Assembly (NCBI RefSeq): GCF_016811105.1
Contig: NZ_JAFBGM010000002.1
Location: 992,001 to 1,056,000 of the forward strand
Source of the DNA: Aurantibacter crassamenti
GTDB lineage: Bacteria; Bacteroidota; Bacteroidia; Flavobacteriales; Flavobacteriaceae
Reading direction: 5' to 3'
DNA length: 64,000 nt
Shown here: positions 45,742-54,752 of the stretch, piece by piece
Position numbering within the stretch: position 1 is the stretch's first letter
How the letters are laid out: each line of letters opens with the position of its first letter
The notes under the pieces: generated by a model
The model's input: the letters and a program-made list of their open reading frames with translations, nothing else
Told to the model about the DNA's origin: nothing
Database searches by the model: none
Program-made: the position numbers and the translations under genes

Positions 45742-46245
45742 ATGATAATTAATAAGTTAACTCTAATTATTGCCTTAGCCTTTATTGGTTGTAACGGTGT
45801 TTCTCAAGAAAAAAAAGACTCTAATAAAGTTGATGAAAAAAAAGAAACTTTCGCTGTCACTAAAACTGATGCAGAATGGCGAAGCTCTTTAGATGACATG
45901 CAGTATTATGTATTGAGACAAGCTGGTACAGAAAATGCATTTACTAGTGAATTGTTAGAAAACAAAGAAAAGGGTGTTTATGTCTGTGCAGGATGTGGAA
46001 CCGAACTATTTAAAAGCAAACACAAATTTATTTCTGGCACGGGTTGGCCTAGTTTTGATAGAGAGATAAAAGGGAATGTTTCTTATGATGTAGATTATAA
46101 AATTGGATACAAACGCACTGAAGAACATTGCGCAACCTGTGGTGGTCATTTAGGACATGTTTTTGATGATGGACCAAAAAAAACCACCGGAAAAAGACAT
46201 TGTATTAATGGTGCTGCATTAAAGTTTGTGCCAACTACAAAGTAA
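45742..46245 (+). CDS. msrB: Peptide-methionine (R)-S-oxide reductase, lipoprotein form
   Basis: A 167-residue MsrB with a lipoprotein signal (lipobox FIGC, Cys17) and a charged linker. The domain runs from about residue 45: WRSSLDDMQYYVLRQAGTE, the zinc pairs CAGC and CATC, and the catalytic Cys in KRHCINGAAL. It repairs methionine-R-sulfoxide in proteins, here at the periplasmic face of a membrane. No msrA is adjacent. Confidence 0.94.
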   Translation: MIINKLTLIIALAFIGCNGVSQEKKDSNKVDEKKETFAVTKTDAEWRSSLDDMQYYVLRQAGTENAFTSELLENKEKGVYVCAGCGTELFKSKHKFISGTGWPSFDREIKGNVSYDVDYKIGYKRTEEHCATCGGHLGHVFDDGPKKTTGKRHCINGAALKFVPTTK

Positions 46246-46490
46246 TTAGTTATTGACTAGTTAATAAGCTTTAAAGAATTCAAAACATCTTAATCACTGT
46301 AAAACTAAGAAACCAATCATGGTTCTAAAGTTGTTGTTTACTACTAAAAACAACATAAGTATGTATTGTCTTAAAAATAAATATAAGGTCAAAACAGACA
46401 TTTGATTCTCTTCTTTAATACAACTCCTTCACTTATCAATCGTAATTTGTGATTTGCCACAAATGCTGTTCAAAAATGATTTTGCTTTTG

Positions 46491-46498
46491 TACCTTTG
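46491..46498 (+). promoter_or_regulatory. -7 element of lpdA
   Basis: TACCTTTG, an exact TAnnTTTG, placed 33 nt before the ATG at 46532. It lies inside the longer open frame that begins at 46454, so it argues against that upstream start. Confidence 0.5.
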
Positions 46499-46531
46499 CA
46501 TCTTGTTAATTCAGCTATAAAAACTACAGAA

Positions 46532-47923
46532 ATGAGCAACTTCGATGTTATTGTTTTGGGCAGTGGGCCCGGAGGATATGTAACCGCTATCAGAGCGTCA
46601 CAATTAGGATTAAAAACTGCAATCATAGAAAAAGAAAGTCTTGGTGGTGTTTGTCTTAACTGGGGTTGTATTCCAACAAAAGCTCTTTTAAAATCAGCGC
46701 AAGTTTTTGACTATTTAAAACATGCCTCAGATTACGGACTTATAGCTGAAGGTGTTGATAAAGATTTTGATGCTGTTGTTAAACGTAGCCGTAGTGTTGC
46801 TGATGGTATGAGCAAGGGTGTTCAATTTTTGATGAAGAAAAACAAAATTGAAGTCATAAAAGGTTACGGAACATTAAAACCAGGTAAAAAGGTTTCTGTT
46901 AAAGGTGATGACGGAAAAGAAACCGAATATAGTGGCAAACATATTATAATTGCTACTGGTGCACGTAGTAGAGAATTACCTAGTTTACCACAAGATGGTA
47001 AAAAGATAATTGGTTACCGTGAGGCAATGAGCTTAAAAGAACAGCCTAAAAAAATGGTTGTTGTTGGTAGTGGAGCTATTGGTGTAGAATTTGCTTATTT
47101 CTATCAAACCATGGGTACTGAAGTTGTTGTTGTTGAATATCTACCCCATATTGTACCTGTTGAAGATGAAGACATTTCAAAGCAATTGGAACGTAGCTTA
47201 AAAAAGGCCGGAATTAAAGTGATGACCTCTTCAGAAGTTACTCATGTTGATACTTCCGGTGACGGCGTAAAAGTAAATGTAAAAACTTCAAAAGGTGCTG
47301 AAATAATTCCTGCTGACATTGTTCTTTCTGCTGTAGGTATTAAATCAAATATTGAAAATATTGGACTTGAAAATGTAGGTATCAAAACAGATCGAGATAA
47401 AATATTAGTAGATGCTAATTACAAAACTAATGTTGAAGGCTACTACGCAATTGGTGATGTTACGCCAGGCCAAGCTTTAGCACACGTTGCATCTGCAGAA
47501 GGTATTTTATGTGTTGAAAACATTGCCGGAATGCACGTTGAAGCATTAGATTATGGAAATATACCAGGTTGTACGTATTGTATGCCAGAAATTGCTTCAG
47601 TTGGCTTAACTGAAAAACAAGCCCGAGAAAAAGGTTTAGACATTAAGGTTGGAAAATTTCCTTTTTCTGCAAGTGGAAAAGCAAAAGCTTCAGGAGCATC
47701 TGACGGATTTGTAAAAGTAATTTTTGATGCTAAATATGGAGAATGGTTAGGATGCCATATGATAGGTGTTGGCGTTACAGATATGATTGCTGAAGCGGTT
47801 GTTGCAAGAAAGTTAGAAACAACAGGTCATGAAGTATTAAAAGCAGTACACCCCCACCCTACTATGAGTGAAGCTGTTATGGAAGCTGTTGCTGATGCAT
47901 ATGATGAAGTAATTCATTTATAA
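46532..47923 (+). CDS. lpdA: Dihydrolipoyl dehydrogenase (E3)
   Basis: 463 residues from the ATG at 46532 (MSNFDVIVLGSGPGGYV). It has the FAD loop GSGPGG, the redox disulfide in GGVCLNWGCIPTKALL, the NAD loop VVGSGAIGVEFAYF, and the active-site His-Glu pair in HPHPTMSEAVMEA. It reoxidises lipoamide in the 2-oxoacid dehydrogenase and glycine cleavage complexes. The frame is open to 46454, but the extra 26 residues do not belong to the family. No E1 or E2 genes are nearby. Confidence 0.96.
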   Translation: MSNFDVIVLGSGPGGYVTAIRASQLGLKTAIIEKESLGGVCLNWGCIPTKALLKSAQVFDYLKHASDYGLIAEGVDKDFDAVVKRSRSVADGMSKGVQFLMKKNKIEVIKGYGTLKPGKKVSVKGDDGKETEYSGKHIIIATGARSRELPSLPQDGKKIIGYREAMSLKEQPKKMVVVGSGAIGVEFAYFYQTMGTEVVVVEYLPHIVPVEDEDISKQLERSLKKAGIKVMTSSEVTHVDTSGDGVKVNVKTSKGAEIIPADIVLSAVGIKSNIENIGLENVGIKTDRDKILVDANYKTNVEGYYAIGDVTPGQALAHVASAEGILCVENIAGMHVEALDYGNIPGCTYCMPEIASVGLTEKQAREKGLDIKVGKFPFSASGKAKASGASDGFVKVIFDAKYGEWLGCHMIGVGVTDMIAEAVVARKLETTGHEVLKAVHPHPTMSEAVMEAVADAYDEVIHL

Positions 47924-47934
47924 AATATAGTATT

Positions 47935-47965
47935 GAGTAGCTAGAACATTCTAATCTAGCTACTC
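47935..47965 (+). terminator. Terminator-like hairpin after lpdA
   Basis: A perfect 11-bp stem (GAGTAGCTAGA / TCTAGCTACTC) with a 9-nt loop, 12 nt past the lpdA stop. It is followed by CTATTTTACTT, a weak T run, so it may also stabilise the transcript 3' end. Confidence 0.65.
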
Positions 47966-47996
47966 CTATTTTACTTACCTCTTAATTTTTAGAAAC

Positions 47997-48278
47997 ATGC
48001 GCACAGCTTTTCGTATTACGGCCATATTAGAAGGTATCTCATATCTGGCACTTTTTGCTGTAACCATGCCGTTAAAATATATGGCAGGCATGCTGATGCC
48101 AAACAAATATGTTGGTTACGCACATGGCATTTTATTTATTGCCTATATACTACTTGCTGTACTTTACTGGTTTCAAAAAAAGTGGTCAATTAAAAGGCTC
48201 TTCATCCTTTTAATTGCCTCATTGTTACCATTTGCTACTTTTTATGTAGAAAAAAAGTATTTGACTAAATCAGTCTAA
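47997..48278 (+). CDS. DUF3817 family small membrane protein
   Basis: A 93-residue protein with three membrane segments. The AILEGISYLALFAVTMPLKY start and AHGILFIAYILLAV in the middle are typical of DUF3817. The function is unknown. Its last 9 nt overlap the converging aroQ. Confidence 0.85.
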   Translation: MRTAFRITAILEGISYLALFAVTMPLKYMAGMLMPNKYVGYAHGILFIAYILLAVLYWFQKKWSIKRLFILLIASLLPFATFYVEKKYLTKSV

Positions 48279-48686
48279 AAAACTTTGTATTGCTAAGTCA
48301 TAACTTTGAAGTCCGAAGCCTAAAATAACACCTTTAGCTACCGGAGAAATATAAGAGACATGCCTAAAATCTTCACGTTGATGCGTATTTGAAATATGCA
48401 CTTCAACCACAGGTGTTTCCACAGCTTTTATTGCATCACCTATGCCCACCGAAGTATGTGTATAGGCTGCCGCATTAAGTATTACGCCATCATGAGAAAA
48501 TCCAACTTCTTGAATTTTACCAATAATCTCACCTTCAATATTAGATTGAAAATATTCTAATTGAACATCTTTAAATTTAAATTGTAATTCTGTAAAGTAA
48601 TCCTCAAAAGTCCTGTTACCATAGACTTCGGGTTCACGCTTACCAAGAAGGTTTAAATTGGGGCCATTTATTATTATCAACTTCAT
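48270..48686 (-). CDS. aroQ: Type II 3-dehydroquinate dehydratase
   Basis: A 138-residue dodecameric-type dehydratase. It begins IIINGPNLNLLGKREPEVYG (the catalytic Tyr is in this loop), then has SNIEGEIIGKIQ, NAAAYTHTSVGI, and EVHISNTHQREDFRHVSYISP with the catalytic His. It makes 3-dehydroshikimate in the shikimate pathway. It is the true shikimate-pathway gene in the window, in contrast to eboD. Confidence 0.96.
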   Translation of the reverse strand: MKLIIINGPNLNLLGKREPEVYGNRTFEDYFTELQFKFKDVQLEYFQSNIEGEIIGKIQEVGFSHDGVILNAAAYTHTSVGIGDAIKAVETPVVEVHISNTHQREDFRHVSYISPVAKGVILGFGLQSYDLAIQSFLD

Positions 48687-48760
48687 AAGGTAAAAGTATC
48701 AAATACAGAGCGATAAAAAAAGTGCTTATATCGCTACATAATAAATATCTAGAAAATTGT

Positions 48761-49273
48761 TTAATATGGATTTTTAGGAGGAAAAGTATAAAGCACACCC
48801 AAATTTGCAGTGGACCAGTCTTCACCATCTAATACAACATTAGTATATGACAGGTTGACCTCAACTTGCGCTCCGAACAGCAAACCAATTATTGGCTTAT
48901 AGTAAATTCCACCTTCATTGCCATCATTCATACCAAATGCGTTACCTATTTCGCCACCAAATGAAAATGAATTAGAAGGCCAAATTCGTAAACCTAAAGC
49001 TACGGGTACAAATTGCACATTAGGCAAATCTCTAAGCACTACTTCTTCGTGAAAAGTTTCAGGAAAACCATTTATAAAGCCCGTCATTACACCTAAATCA
49101 ACAACTTCACCCAATGGGTACATATAGCCAACATCTATACCAGCTCCCAAGCTAACAACCTTTTTATTTTCACCCAATGGTAAAGAACCATGAATACCTA
49201 ATTTGAACCCTTTTTGAGCAGTAATCGTTATTGAAAATAATATAAATGCTATTAATAAAATGTTATTTTTCAT
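48761..49273 (-). CDS. Outer-membrane beta-barrel-like protein
   Basis: A 170-residue protein with a signal peptide (cut near ITA-QK) and alternating amphipathic strands rich in Gly and aromatic residues (VDLGVMTGFINGF, FVPVALGLRIWPSNSFSFGGEIGNAFG). It ends in an aromatic-containing strand (LGVLYTFPPKNPY). This suggests an eight-stranded barrel as in the OmpW/opacity family. The partner or ligand is unknown. Confidence 0.75.
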   Translation of the reverse strand: MKNNILLIAFILFSITITAQKGFKLGIHGSLPLGENKKVVSLGAGIDVGYMYPLGEVVDLGVMTGFINGFPETFHEEVVLRDLPNVQFVPVALGLRIWPSNSFSFGGEIGNAFGMNDGNEGGIYYKPIIGLLFGAQVEVNLSYTNVVLDGEDWSTANLGVLYTFPPKNPY

Positions 49274-49399
49274 GACACCCCTATTTTTTTTTAGTCAAAG
49301 ATTAGTTTATCAATGATTAAACCTTAACTCAACATTTTACCAAAAATTGTACGCATAAACCTACATTGAATATATTAATAGGAAAAAAAAGGCATAAAA

Positions 49400-49422
49400 A
49401 AAGACTGGTTTAACCAGTCTTT
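49400..49422 (-). terminator. Terminator of the 49444-50043 barrel gene
   Basis: AAAGACTGG and CCAGTCTTT form a 9-bp stem (extendable) with the loop TTTAA. Read on the minus strand it continues into a T run. It lies 22 nt past the stop. Confidence 0.82.
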
Positions 49423-49443
49423 CAATTAAAAATGATGAAAATT

Positions 49444-50043
49444 TTAGAATATATAGGCCGCCCCAATTTGCAAAATTCCATTTTTCACAGTAGAATCTAC
49501 AACCGTTTTAGTCATACCTAAACTGAAACGAGCTTGAAAATAAATATTATCATTTAAACGATATCCCCCACCAAAATTCAAGGCTACTTGCAAGGTATTT
49601 GTTTTTAATTCTGCACCATTATTCACATAATCACTAGCATTATCATTCAACACAAAACTTAATTGAGGACCAAATTCAGCAGCAATTTCATCTGTAATAT
49701 GGTATTTTCCCATTAGTGGAACATGCACATAAACCAAATTAAGATCTCCAGGGCCTATGTTTGCACCTTGAATTGACACAAGCAATTCTGGTTGTGCATA
49801 AATTTCATCAGTTATAGGAATCTCAACCAATCCCCCCACAAAACCACCTGCTTTTGGCGTTACATCAAAATAATCTTTATTGATAAAAGTAGAAATATTC
49901 AGACCTGCTTTTGCTCCAAATCTTATATCACCACTTGACCCGCTATTACTAGAAGTAGTCTTATCTTGAACAAATACTTGGGCATTCATTTGCTGCGCTG
50001 CAATAGCAAATGTTACAATCGCTAATAGGAGAGCTTTTTTCAT
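49444..50043 (-). CDS. Outer-membrane beta-barrel (porin-family) protein
   Basis: A 199-residue protein. The signal peptide is cut near MNA-QV, then DIRFGAKAGLNISTF opens a PorT/OmpA-like beta-barrel domain (PF13568 type). Strands follow through to GILQIGAAYIF, whose terminal Phe is the usual BAM signal. A minus-strand TAATTTTG at 50085-50092, an exact TAnnTTTG, lies 42 nt upstream of the start and may be its promoter. The function is unknown. Confidence 0.85.
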   Translation of the reverse strand: MKKALLLAIVTFAIAAQQMNAQVFVQDKTTSSNSGSSGDIRFGAKAGLNISTFINKDYFDVTPKAGGFVGGLVEIPITDEIYAQPELLVSIQGANIGPGDLNLVYVHVPLMGKYHITDEIAAEFGPQLSFVLNDNASDYVNNGAELKTNTLQVALNFGGGYRLNDNIYFQARFSLGMTKTVVDSTVKNGILQIGAAYIF

Positions 50044-50265
50044 AAAGTAAAATTTAAGGTTGTATTACGTGGCTAAATTCATATCAAAATTACAATAATT
50101 TAATTAGTAGTTCTTAAAATTAATTAGATCACAACAATATTTAAAGCGGTATTCTTCTCTTACTAATAACGTTTTCCAATTAGGTAGAGCATTGATAATA
50201 TTGTATTAATAAACAACCCTTCAAAACAAAATAAGAATAAATGCTTCATTCGCTACCTTTACAAA

Positions 50266-51168
50266 ATGAAATGGATATCTGCATTGCAAGACTATAAACA
50301 CTATTTAAAAATTGAACGTGGTTTAGCCAGTAATTCAATAAAGAATTACGCTATGGATATAGAAAAATTGATAGGCTATCTTGACGAAAAAAATCTAAAT
50401 GAATCACCTGATAAAATTTTAAAAGAAACTGTACAACGTTTTATTTATGATGTTGCCAAAAATGTAAATCCGAGATCTCAGGCCCGTATTATTTCTGGAT
50501 TAAAAAGTTTTTTTAACTATTTAATTTTTGAAGATTATAGAGTTGACAACCCCATGGATTTAATTGAGTCCCCTAAAATCGGACGCAAATTACCATACAC
50601 ACTTTCTGAAGAAGAGATAAACGAACTAATTGAAAATATAGATCTCTCAAAACCAGAAGGGGAAAGAAATAGAGCCATGCTAGAAACACTTTATGGCTGC
50701 GGGTTGCGTGTTTCAGAACTTATAAGCTTGCGAATTTCAGATTTATATTTTGATGAAGATTTTATAAAAGTAACAGGCAAAGGAGATAAGCAAAGATTTG
50801 TACCTATTAGTACTATCAATAAAAAATATATTACAATCTATTTAGAAGAAGTTCGCGTTCATCAAAACATAAAAAAAGATTTTGAGGATATACTTTTCTT
50901 GAATCGCAGAGGTAGACAATTAACACGCGCTATGGTCTTTACCATCATAAAGCAATTAGCAGAAAAAATTGGTTTACAAAAAAGTATCAGTCCACATACC
51001 TTTCGACATTCATTTGCAACGCATTTATTACAGAACGGAGCTGATTTACGTGCCATACAGCAAATGCTGGGTCACGAAAGCATTACTACTACAGAAGTTT
51101 ATATGCATGTTGACCGCACTCATTTAGAAGACGTTTTAAACAATTTTCATCCAAGAAAAAAAGATTAA
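50266..51168 (+). CDS. xerD: Tyrosine recombinase XerD
   Basis: A 300-residue integrase-family recombinase with all catalytic residues: R148 (GLRVSELISLR), K172 (GKGDKQRFVPI), H244 and R247 (SPHTFRHSFATHLL), H270 (MLGHESITTTEVYMHV) and Y279. An N-terminal SAM-like domain precedes (about 1-90). Length, and its place among housekeeping genes with no att-like repeats nearby, indicate the chromosome-dimer resolvase rather than a mobile-element integrase. Confidence 0.94.
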   Translation: MKWISALQDYKHYLKIERGLASNSIKNYAMDIEKLIGYLDEKNLNESPDKILKETVQRFIYDVAKNVNPRSQARIISGLKSFFNYLIFEDYRVDNPMDLIESPKIGRKLPYTLSEEEINELIENIDLSKPEGERNRAMLETLYGCGLRVSELISLRISDLYFDEDFIKVTGKGDKQRFVPISTINKKYITIYLEEVRVHQNIKKDFEDILFLNRRGRQLTRAMVFTIIKQLAEKIGLQKSISPHTFRHSFATHLLQNGADLRAIQQMLGHESITTTEVYMHVDRTHLEDVLNNFHPRKKD

Positions 51169-51176
51169 TATATTTG
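51169..51176 (+). promoter_or_regulatory. Putative -7 element of the first yhhN gene
   Basis: TATATTTG, an exact TAnnTTTG, begins on the base after the xerD stop and lies 29 nt before the ATG at 51206. Confidence 0.42.
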
Positions 51177-51205
51177 CCGCCCCCCGCAATTTAAATAAAA
51201 CTTGA

Positions 51206-51895
51206 ATGAAGCATTTAAAACCATTTCTTTGGTGTTATGCATTTATTGTACTATTAGAATTAATTGTAGTTGGTAATCCTGATTTTTGGCCTTTCAGAAT
51301 AATTTCTAAACCACTTATTGTATTATCAATTATTGTTTTTTTTCTATTCCAAGAGGTAGATAAAAAGACCAGAATAATTGTATTTGGCGCATTGTTATTT
51401 TCATTAATTGGCGACTTATTATTAATCTATGATGAAATATATGAGAATTTATTTTATGGCGGGTTATTCGCATTTTTCATGGCCCATATATTGCACACCC
51501 TTCAATTTTCACGAAATAGAAACAAAGAATTAGGTATACTGGCACCATTATTCGTTTTATCAGGTTATGCAATCGCAATTTATTTGTATTTGTATGATTC
51601 TTTAGGTGACTTTGTAATACCGGTTGGCATATATATCACTGTTCATTTAGTAATGATTCTTTTTGCTTATTTAAGAGATGATTCTATGATTAACAACAGT
51701 TACATATATGTTCTTGCAGGCTCTTTTATATTTATGTTTGCAGATAGTATTCTTGCCATCACACGATTTAAAAGTGATATTCAATATTCACGTATTATGG
51801 TCATGGGCTTTTATAGTATCGCTCAACTTTTAGTTATAATAGGCATAATAAAGGGCTCAAAAGTACACTTAAAAAAAGGCATAAAAGCGTATTAA
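51206..51895 (+). CDS. YhhN/TMEM86 family membrane protein (lysoplasmalogenase-like), copy 1
   Basis: A 229-residue protein with eight predicted membrane segments. SLIGDLLLIYDEI and AYLRDDSMINNSYIYVLAG hold the family's conserved Asp residues, and SRNRNKELG is a cytoplasmic loop. Vertebrate TMEM86 and some bacterial members hydrolyse the vinyl-ether bond of lysoplasmalogens; activity here is not shown. It is clearly paralogous to the next gene (identical first eight residues MKHLKPFL). Confidence 0.88.
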   Translation: MKHLKPFLWCYAFIVLLELIVVGNPDFWPFRIISKPLIVLSIIVFFLFQEVDKKTRIIVFGALLFSLIGDLLLIYDEIYENLFYGGLFAFFMAHILHTLQFSRNRNKELGILAPLFVLSGYAIAIYLYLYDSLGDFVIPVGIYITVHLVMILFAYLRDDSMINNSYIYVLAGSFIFMFADSILAITRFKSDIQYSRIMVMGFYSIAQLLVIIGIIKGSKVHLKKGIKAY

Positions 51896-52023
51896 AAATA
51901 CCGTAAAACTAGATTATTCAACTACACTAATTTGCAGTATTTTCATCAGATTAATTTTAGCTAGTACTATAAACAGTTGATTATAAATTGATTCAAAATG
52001 AAATAGTTTATAAATTCTACCCT

Positions 52024-52031
52024 TATATTTG
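52024..52031 (+). promoter_or_regulatory. Putative -7 element of the second yhhN gene
   Basis: TATATTTG, identical to the -7 box before the first yhhN gene, lies 21 nt before the ATG at 52053. Confidence 0.42.
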
Positions 52032-52052
52032 AATGTTTGGCAAAAACCATAT

Positions 52053-52736
52053 ATGAAACATTTAAAACCCTTTTTAAGGATTTTTAGTATTATTTTATTG
52101 ATTGAGTTAATTCTTATCTCAACACCAGACTGGTGGTCATACCGAATATTTACCAAACCTTTAGTTGTTGGCTCGCTTTTAGTTTTTTTTCTAATGCAGC
52201 AGGTAAATCAGATGACGAAAAAACTTGTTTCTGCTGCCTTAATTCTATGTATAATTGGTGATATCCTTTTAATATATGCTAGAAATTCTACAGAATTTTT
52301 TATTGCTGGAGTCTCAGCATTTATGATAGGTCATATCTTTTATGCTATTCAGTTTTCAAGAATACGAAATAAAAATGTGGGTGTATTAGCACCCTTAGCA
52401 GTGTTATTAGGATATGCTATTCCTTTGTTCTATTATTTAAGCAATGCCTTATACAATATGGCAATACCAGTTGGCATTTACGTTGTTGTACTATTAATAA
52501 TGATATTATTTGCTTATTTACGCGAAGACTCTACTACAAACAATAGTTATATTTATGTGCTTGCAGGTGCACTTTTGTTTATGCTTTCAGACAGTATTTT
52601 AGCTATAACCAAGTTTAAAATTGATATTCCATTTTCAAAAATTCTGGTAATGGGAATTTATGGCATAGCCCAATTATTAATGATCATAGGGATTCTAAAA
52701 AATTCTGTTAACTCCCCTTCAATCAACTCTAATTAA
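52053..52736 (+). CDS. YhhN/TMEM86 family membrane protein, copy 2
   Basis: 227 residues from the ATG at 52053 (MKHLKPFLRIFSI); the frame extends 24 nt upstream but the shorter start matches the paralogue exactly. It has the same eight-segment layout and the same motifs (CIIGDILLIYARN, AYLREDSTTNNSYIYVLAG, SDSILAITKFK). Its 3' end overlaps the converging NDH-2 gene by 8 nt. Confidence 0.87.
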   Translation: MKHLKPFLRIFSIILLIELILISTPDWWSYRIFTKPLVVGSLLVFFLMQQVNQMTKKLVSAALILCIIGDILLIYARNSTEFFIAGVSAFMIGHIFYAIQFSRIRNKNVGVLAPLAVLLGYAIPLFYYLSNALYNMAIPVGIYVVVLLIMILFAYLREDSTTNNSYIYVLAGALLFMLSDSILAITKFKIDIPFSKILVMGIYGIAQLLMIIGILKNSVNSPSINSN

Positions 52737-54015
52737 CTTTTTTATTCTTTTTATAAGGTCGAATTATTAATCGAGCTTCACGATCAAACCGTATATAATT
52801 GTACACCCAATTAACAAAAACAATAGCTCGGTTTCTGAAACCTATTAGAAAAAACAAGTGTACAAACATCCAAACAAACCAAGCAAATACACCTTGAAAT
52901 TTAAATGATTTCATATCAACAACGGCTTTGTTTCTGCCAACGGTTGCCATTGACCCTTTGTCAACATACTCAAAAGGCACCAGAGATTCATTCTTAAGCA
53001 TTCTTAAAAAATTAGCACCCAAACTATTACCTTGTTGAATTGCCGGCTGTGCTACCATTGGATGCCCAAAAGGATTAGACTCTGTCTGCATCATCGCAAT
53101 ATCGCCAATTGCAAAAATATTCTCAAAACCCGCTACCCTATTAAATTCATCTACTTTCAAACGATTACCTCTTGCAACTATATCGTTCGCATTTAACCCG
53201 TGTATCATTGCTCCTTGCACACCAGCAGCCCATATCATTGTTTCAGCTTCAAAGGTATCATCTGTATTTGTGCTAACCAAGTGACCATCATAGTCAGTAA
53301 CACGCATATTTTTGTATACATTAACTCCTAATTTTCTTAGAAATTTCTCGGCTTTTTCAGATGCTTGCGAACTCATGGTTGGCAATAATCTATCACCACC
53401 TTGTATTAGGTTTATCTGTGCAATTCTGGTATCTAAATCAGGATAATCTTTAGGTAAAATTCCCTTTTTAATTTCTGCCAATGCACCCGCCAATTCTACA
53501 CCTGTTGGGCCACCTCCAACAATAATGAAATTCATGAGTGCTTCACGCTGGTTTAAATCATCAGTTAAAAGCGCATCTTCAAAATTTTCTAATATTAAAC
53601 TACGAAGATTGAGACATTGCGGAATGGTCTTCATCGCCATAGCATTGCTTTCAATATTAGTATTGCCAAAGAAATTAGTTATCGAACCTGTTGCTAATAC
53701 CAGATAATCATAATCAAGTGGACCAATATCAGTAAAAATTGTATTCTTATCAGCTTGAATTTCTAAAACTTCTGCCAATCGAAAATAATTGTTGGGTGAA
53801 TCTTGTAATATTTTCCGTAAAGGATAAGCTATAGAATCCGGCTCCAGGCCGCCAGTAGACACTTGATAAAGTAAGGGTTGAAAGGTATGGTAATTATGAC
53901 GATCAATTAAGACCACTTGCACCTCTTGATTTCGCAGTTTCTTAGCTAAAGCAACACCGCCAAAACCGCCACCGATAATTACTACACGTGGCAAGTCACA
54001 CTTTGGAATATTCAT
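52729..54015 (-). CDS. ndh: NDH-2 type NADH dehydrogenase (FAD-dependent)
   Basis: A 428-residue two-dinucleotide-binding flavoprotein: VVIIGGGFGGVALAKKL for FAD, YHTFQPLLYQVSTGGLEP, then FIIVGGGPTGVELAGALAE for NADH, and AIGDIA near the C-terminus. The end holds a hydrophobic segment (FAWFVWMFVHLFFLIGF) and a basic tail, which bind the membrane. It passes electrons from NADH to menaquinone without pumping protons. Confidence 0.93.
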   Translation of the reverse strand: MNIPKCDLPRVVIIGGGFGGVALAKKLRNQEVQVVLIDRHNYHTFQPLLYQVSTGGLEPDSIAYPLRKILQDSPNNYFRLAEVLEIQADKNTIFTDIGPLDYDYLVLATGSITNFFGNTNIESNAMAMKTIPQCLNLRSLILENFEDALLTDDLNQREALMNFIIVGGGPTGVELAGALAEIKKGILPKDYPDLDTRIAQINLIQGGDRLLPTMSSQASEKAEKFLRKLGVNVYKNMRVTDYDGHLVSTNTDDTFEAETMIWAAGVQGAMIHGLNANDIVARGNRLKVDEFNRVAGFENIFAIGDIAMMQTESNPFGHPMVAQPAIQQGNSLGANFLRMLKNESLVPFEYVDKGSMATVGRNKAVVDMKSFKFQGVFAWFVWMFVHLFFLIGFRNRAIVFVNWVYNYIRFDREARLIIRPYKKNKKVN

Positions 54016-54253
54016 ATTTAGATATTGTAGTACAAAAATACGTTATACACTTCGTTTGAAATCTAAAAATCATTGTTTTTACTATCTTTAAAAACCTAAT
54101 TTCTTCAAATGAATTAAGACTATAACAACTAAGAATAACTTGATTAGAATGAAAATTGATAATCGTATATAGATTATTTTAACAACTATTAAATTCTTTT
54201 GTAACAAAATGAAACTTTCTTCTACTAACTAGCAACAACCGACCAACTCATTC

Positions 54254-54748
54254 GTGAATAAAGAACTGGAACATCAATTTGTGACAGACCTTGAGACCAA
54301 TCAAAATATTGTTCATAAGGTGTGCACTTTGTATACCAATGACCGAGATTCACACAACGATCTTTTTCAAGAAATAACAATTCAACTCTGGAAAGCATAT
54401 CCAAAATTTAGAGGGGAATCAAAATTTAGTACTTGGATGTATCGGGTAGCACTAAATACGGCAATCACTTTATATCGAAAATCGAAACGCAGTATAAAGA
54501 CGCAAGATTATGAATCGGTAATTTTCAAGATAAAAGCTAACGAGTATGATGCAACTGAAGAAGAACAATTGAAGTTGATGTACAAAGCAGTAAAACAATT
54601 AGGTGATATAGATAAAGCTTTAGTTTTTTTATATCTAGAGGATAAAAATTACAGTGAAATAAGTGAAACATTAGGTATAACAGAAGTTAATGCACGAGTA
54701 AAGATGAACCGAATCAAGAATAAACTTAGAACCATATTAAATCCATAA
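54254..54748 (+). CDS. ECF RNA polymerase sigma factor (second of two)
   Basis: A 164-residue sigma factor starting with GTG. Region 2 is HNDLFQEITIQLWKAYPKFRGESKFSTWMYRVALNTA and region 4 is LEDKNYSEISETLGITEVNARVKMNRIKNKLR. The companion membrane protein begins 5 nt after its stop, giving a sigma/anti-sigma-like pair common in flavobacteria. Confidence 0.92.
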   Translation: MNKELEHQFVTDLETNQNIVHKVCTLYTNDRDSHNDLFQEITIQLWKAYPKFRGESKFSTWMYRVALNTAITLYRKSKRSIKTQDYESVIFKIKANEYDATEEEQLKLMYKAVKQLGDIDKALVFLYLEDKNYSEISETLGITEVNARVKMNRIKNKLRTILNP

Positions 54749-54752
54749 TAGC

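Noticed and set aside
48640-48828. Minus-strand frame of 62 codons between aroQ and the barrel gene
   Set aside because: Overlaps both neighbours in another frame and shows no signal or domain.
50266-51168. XerD-like gene as a mobile-element integrase
   Set aside because: Full XerD length and motifs, no tRNA, no direct repeats and only housekeeping genes around it.
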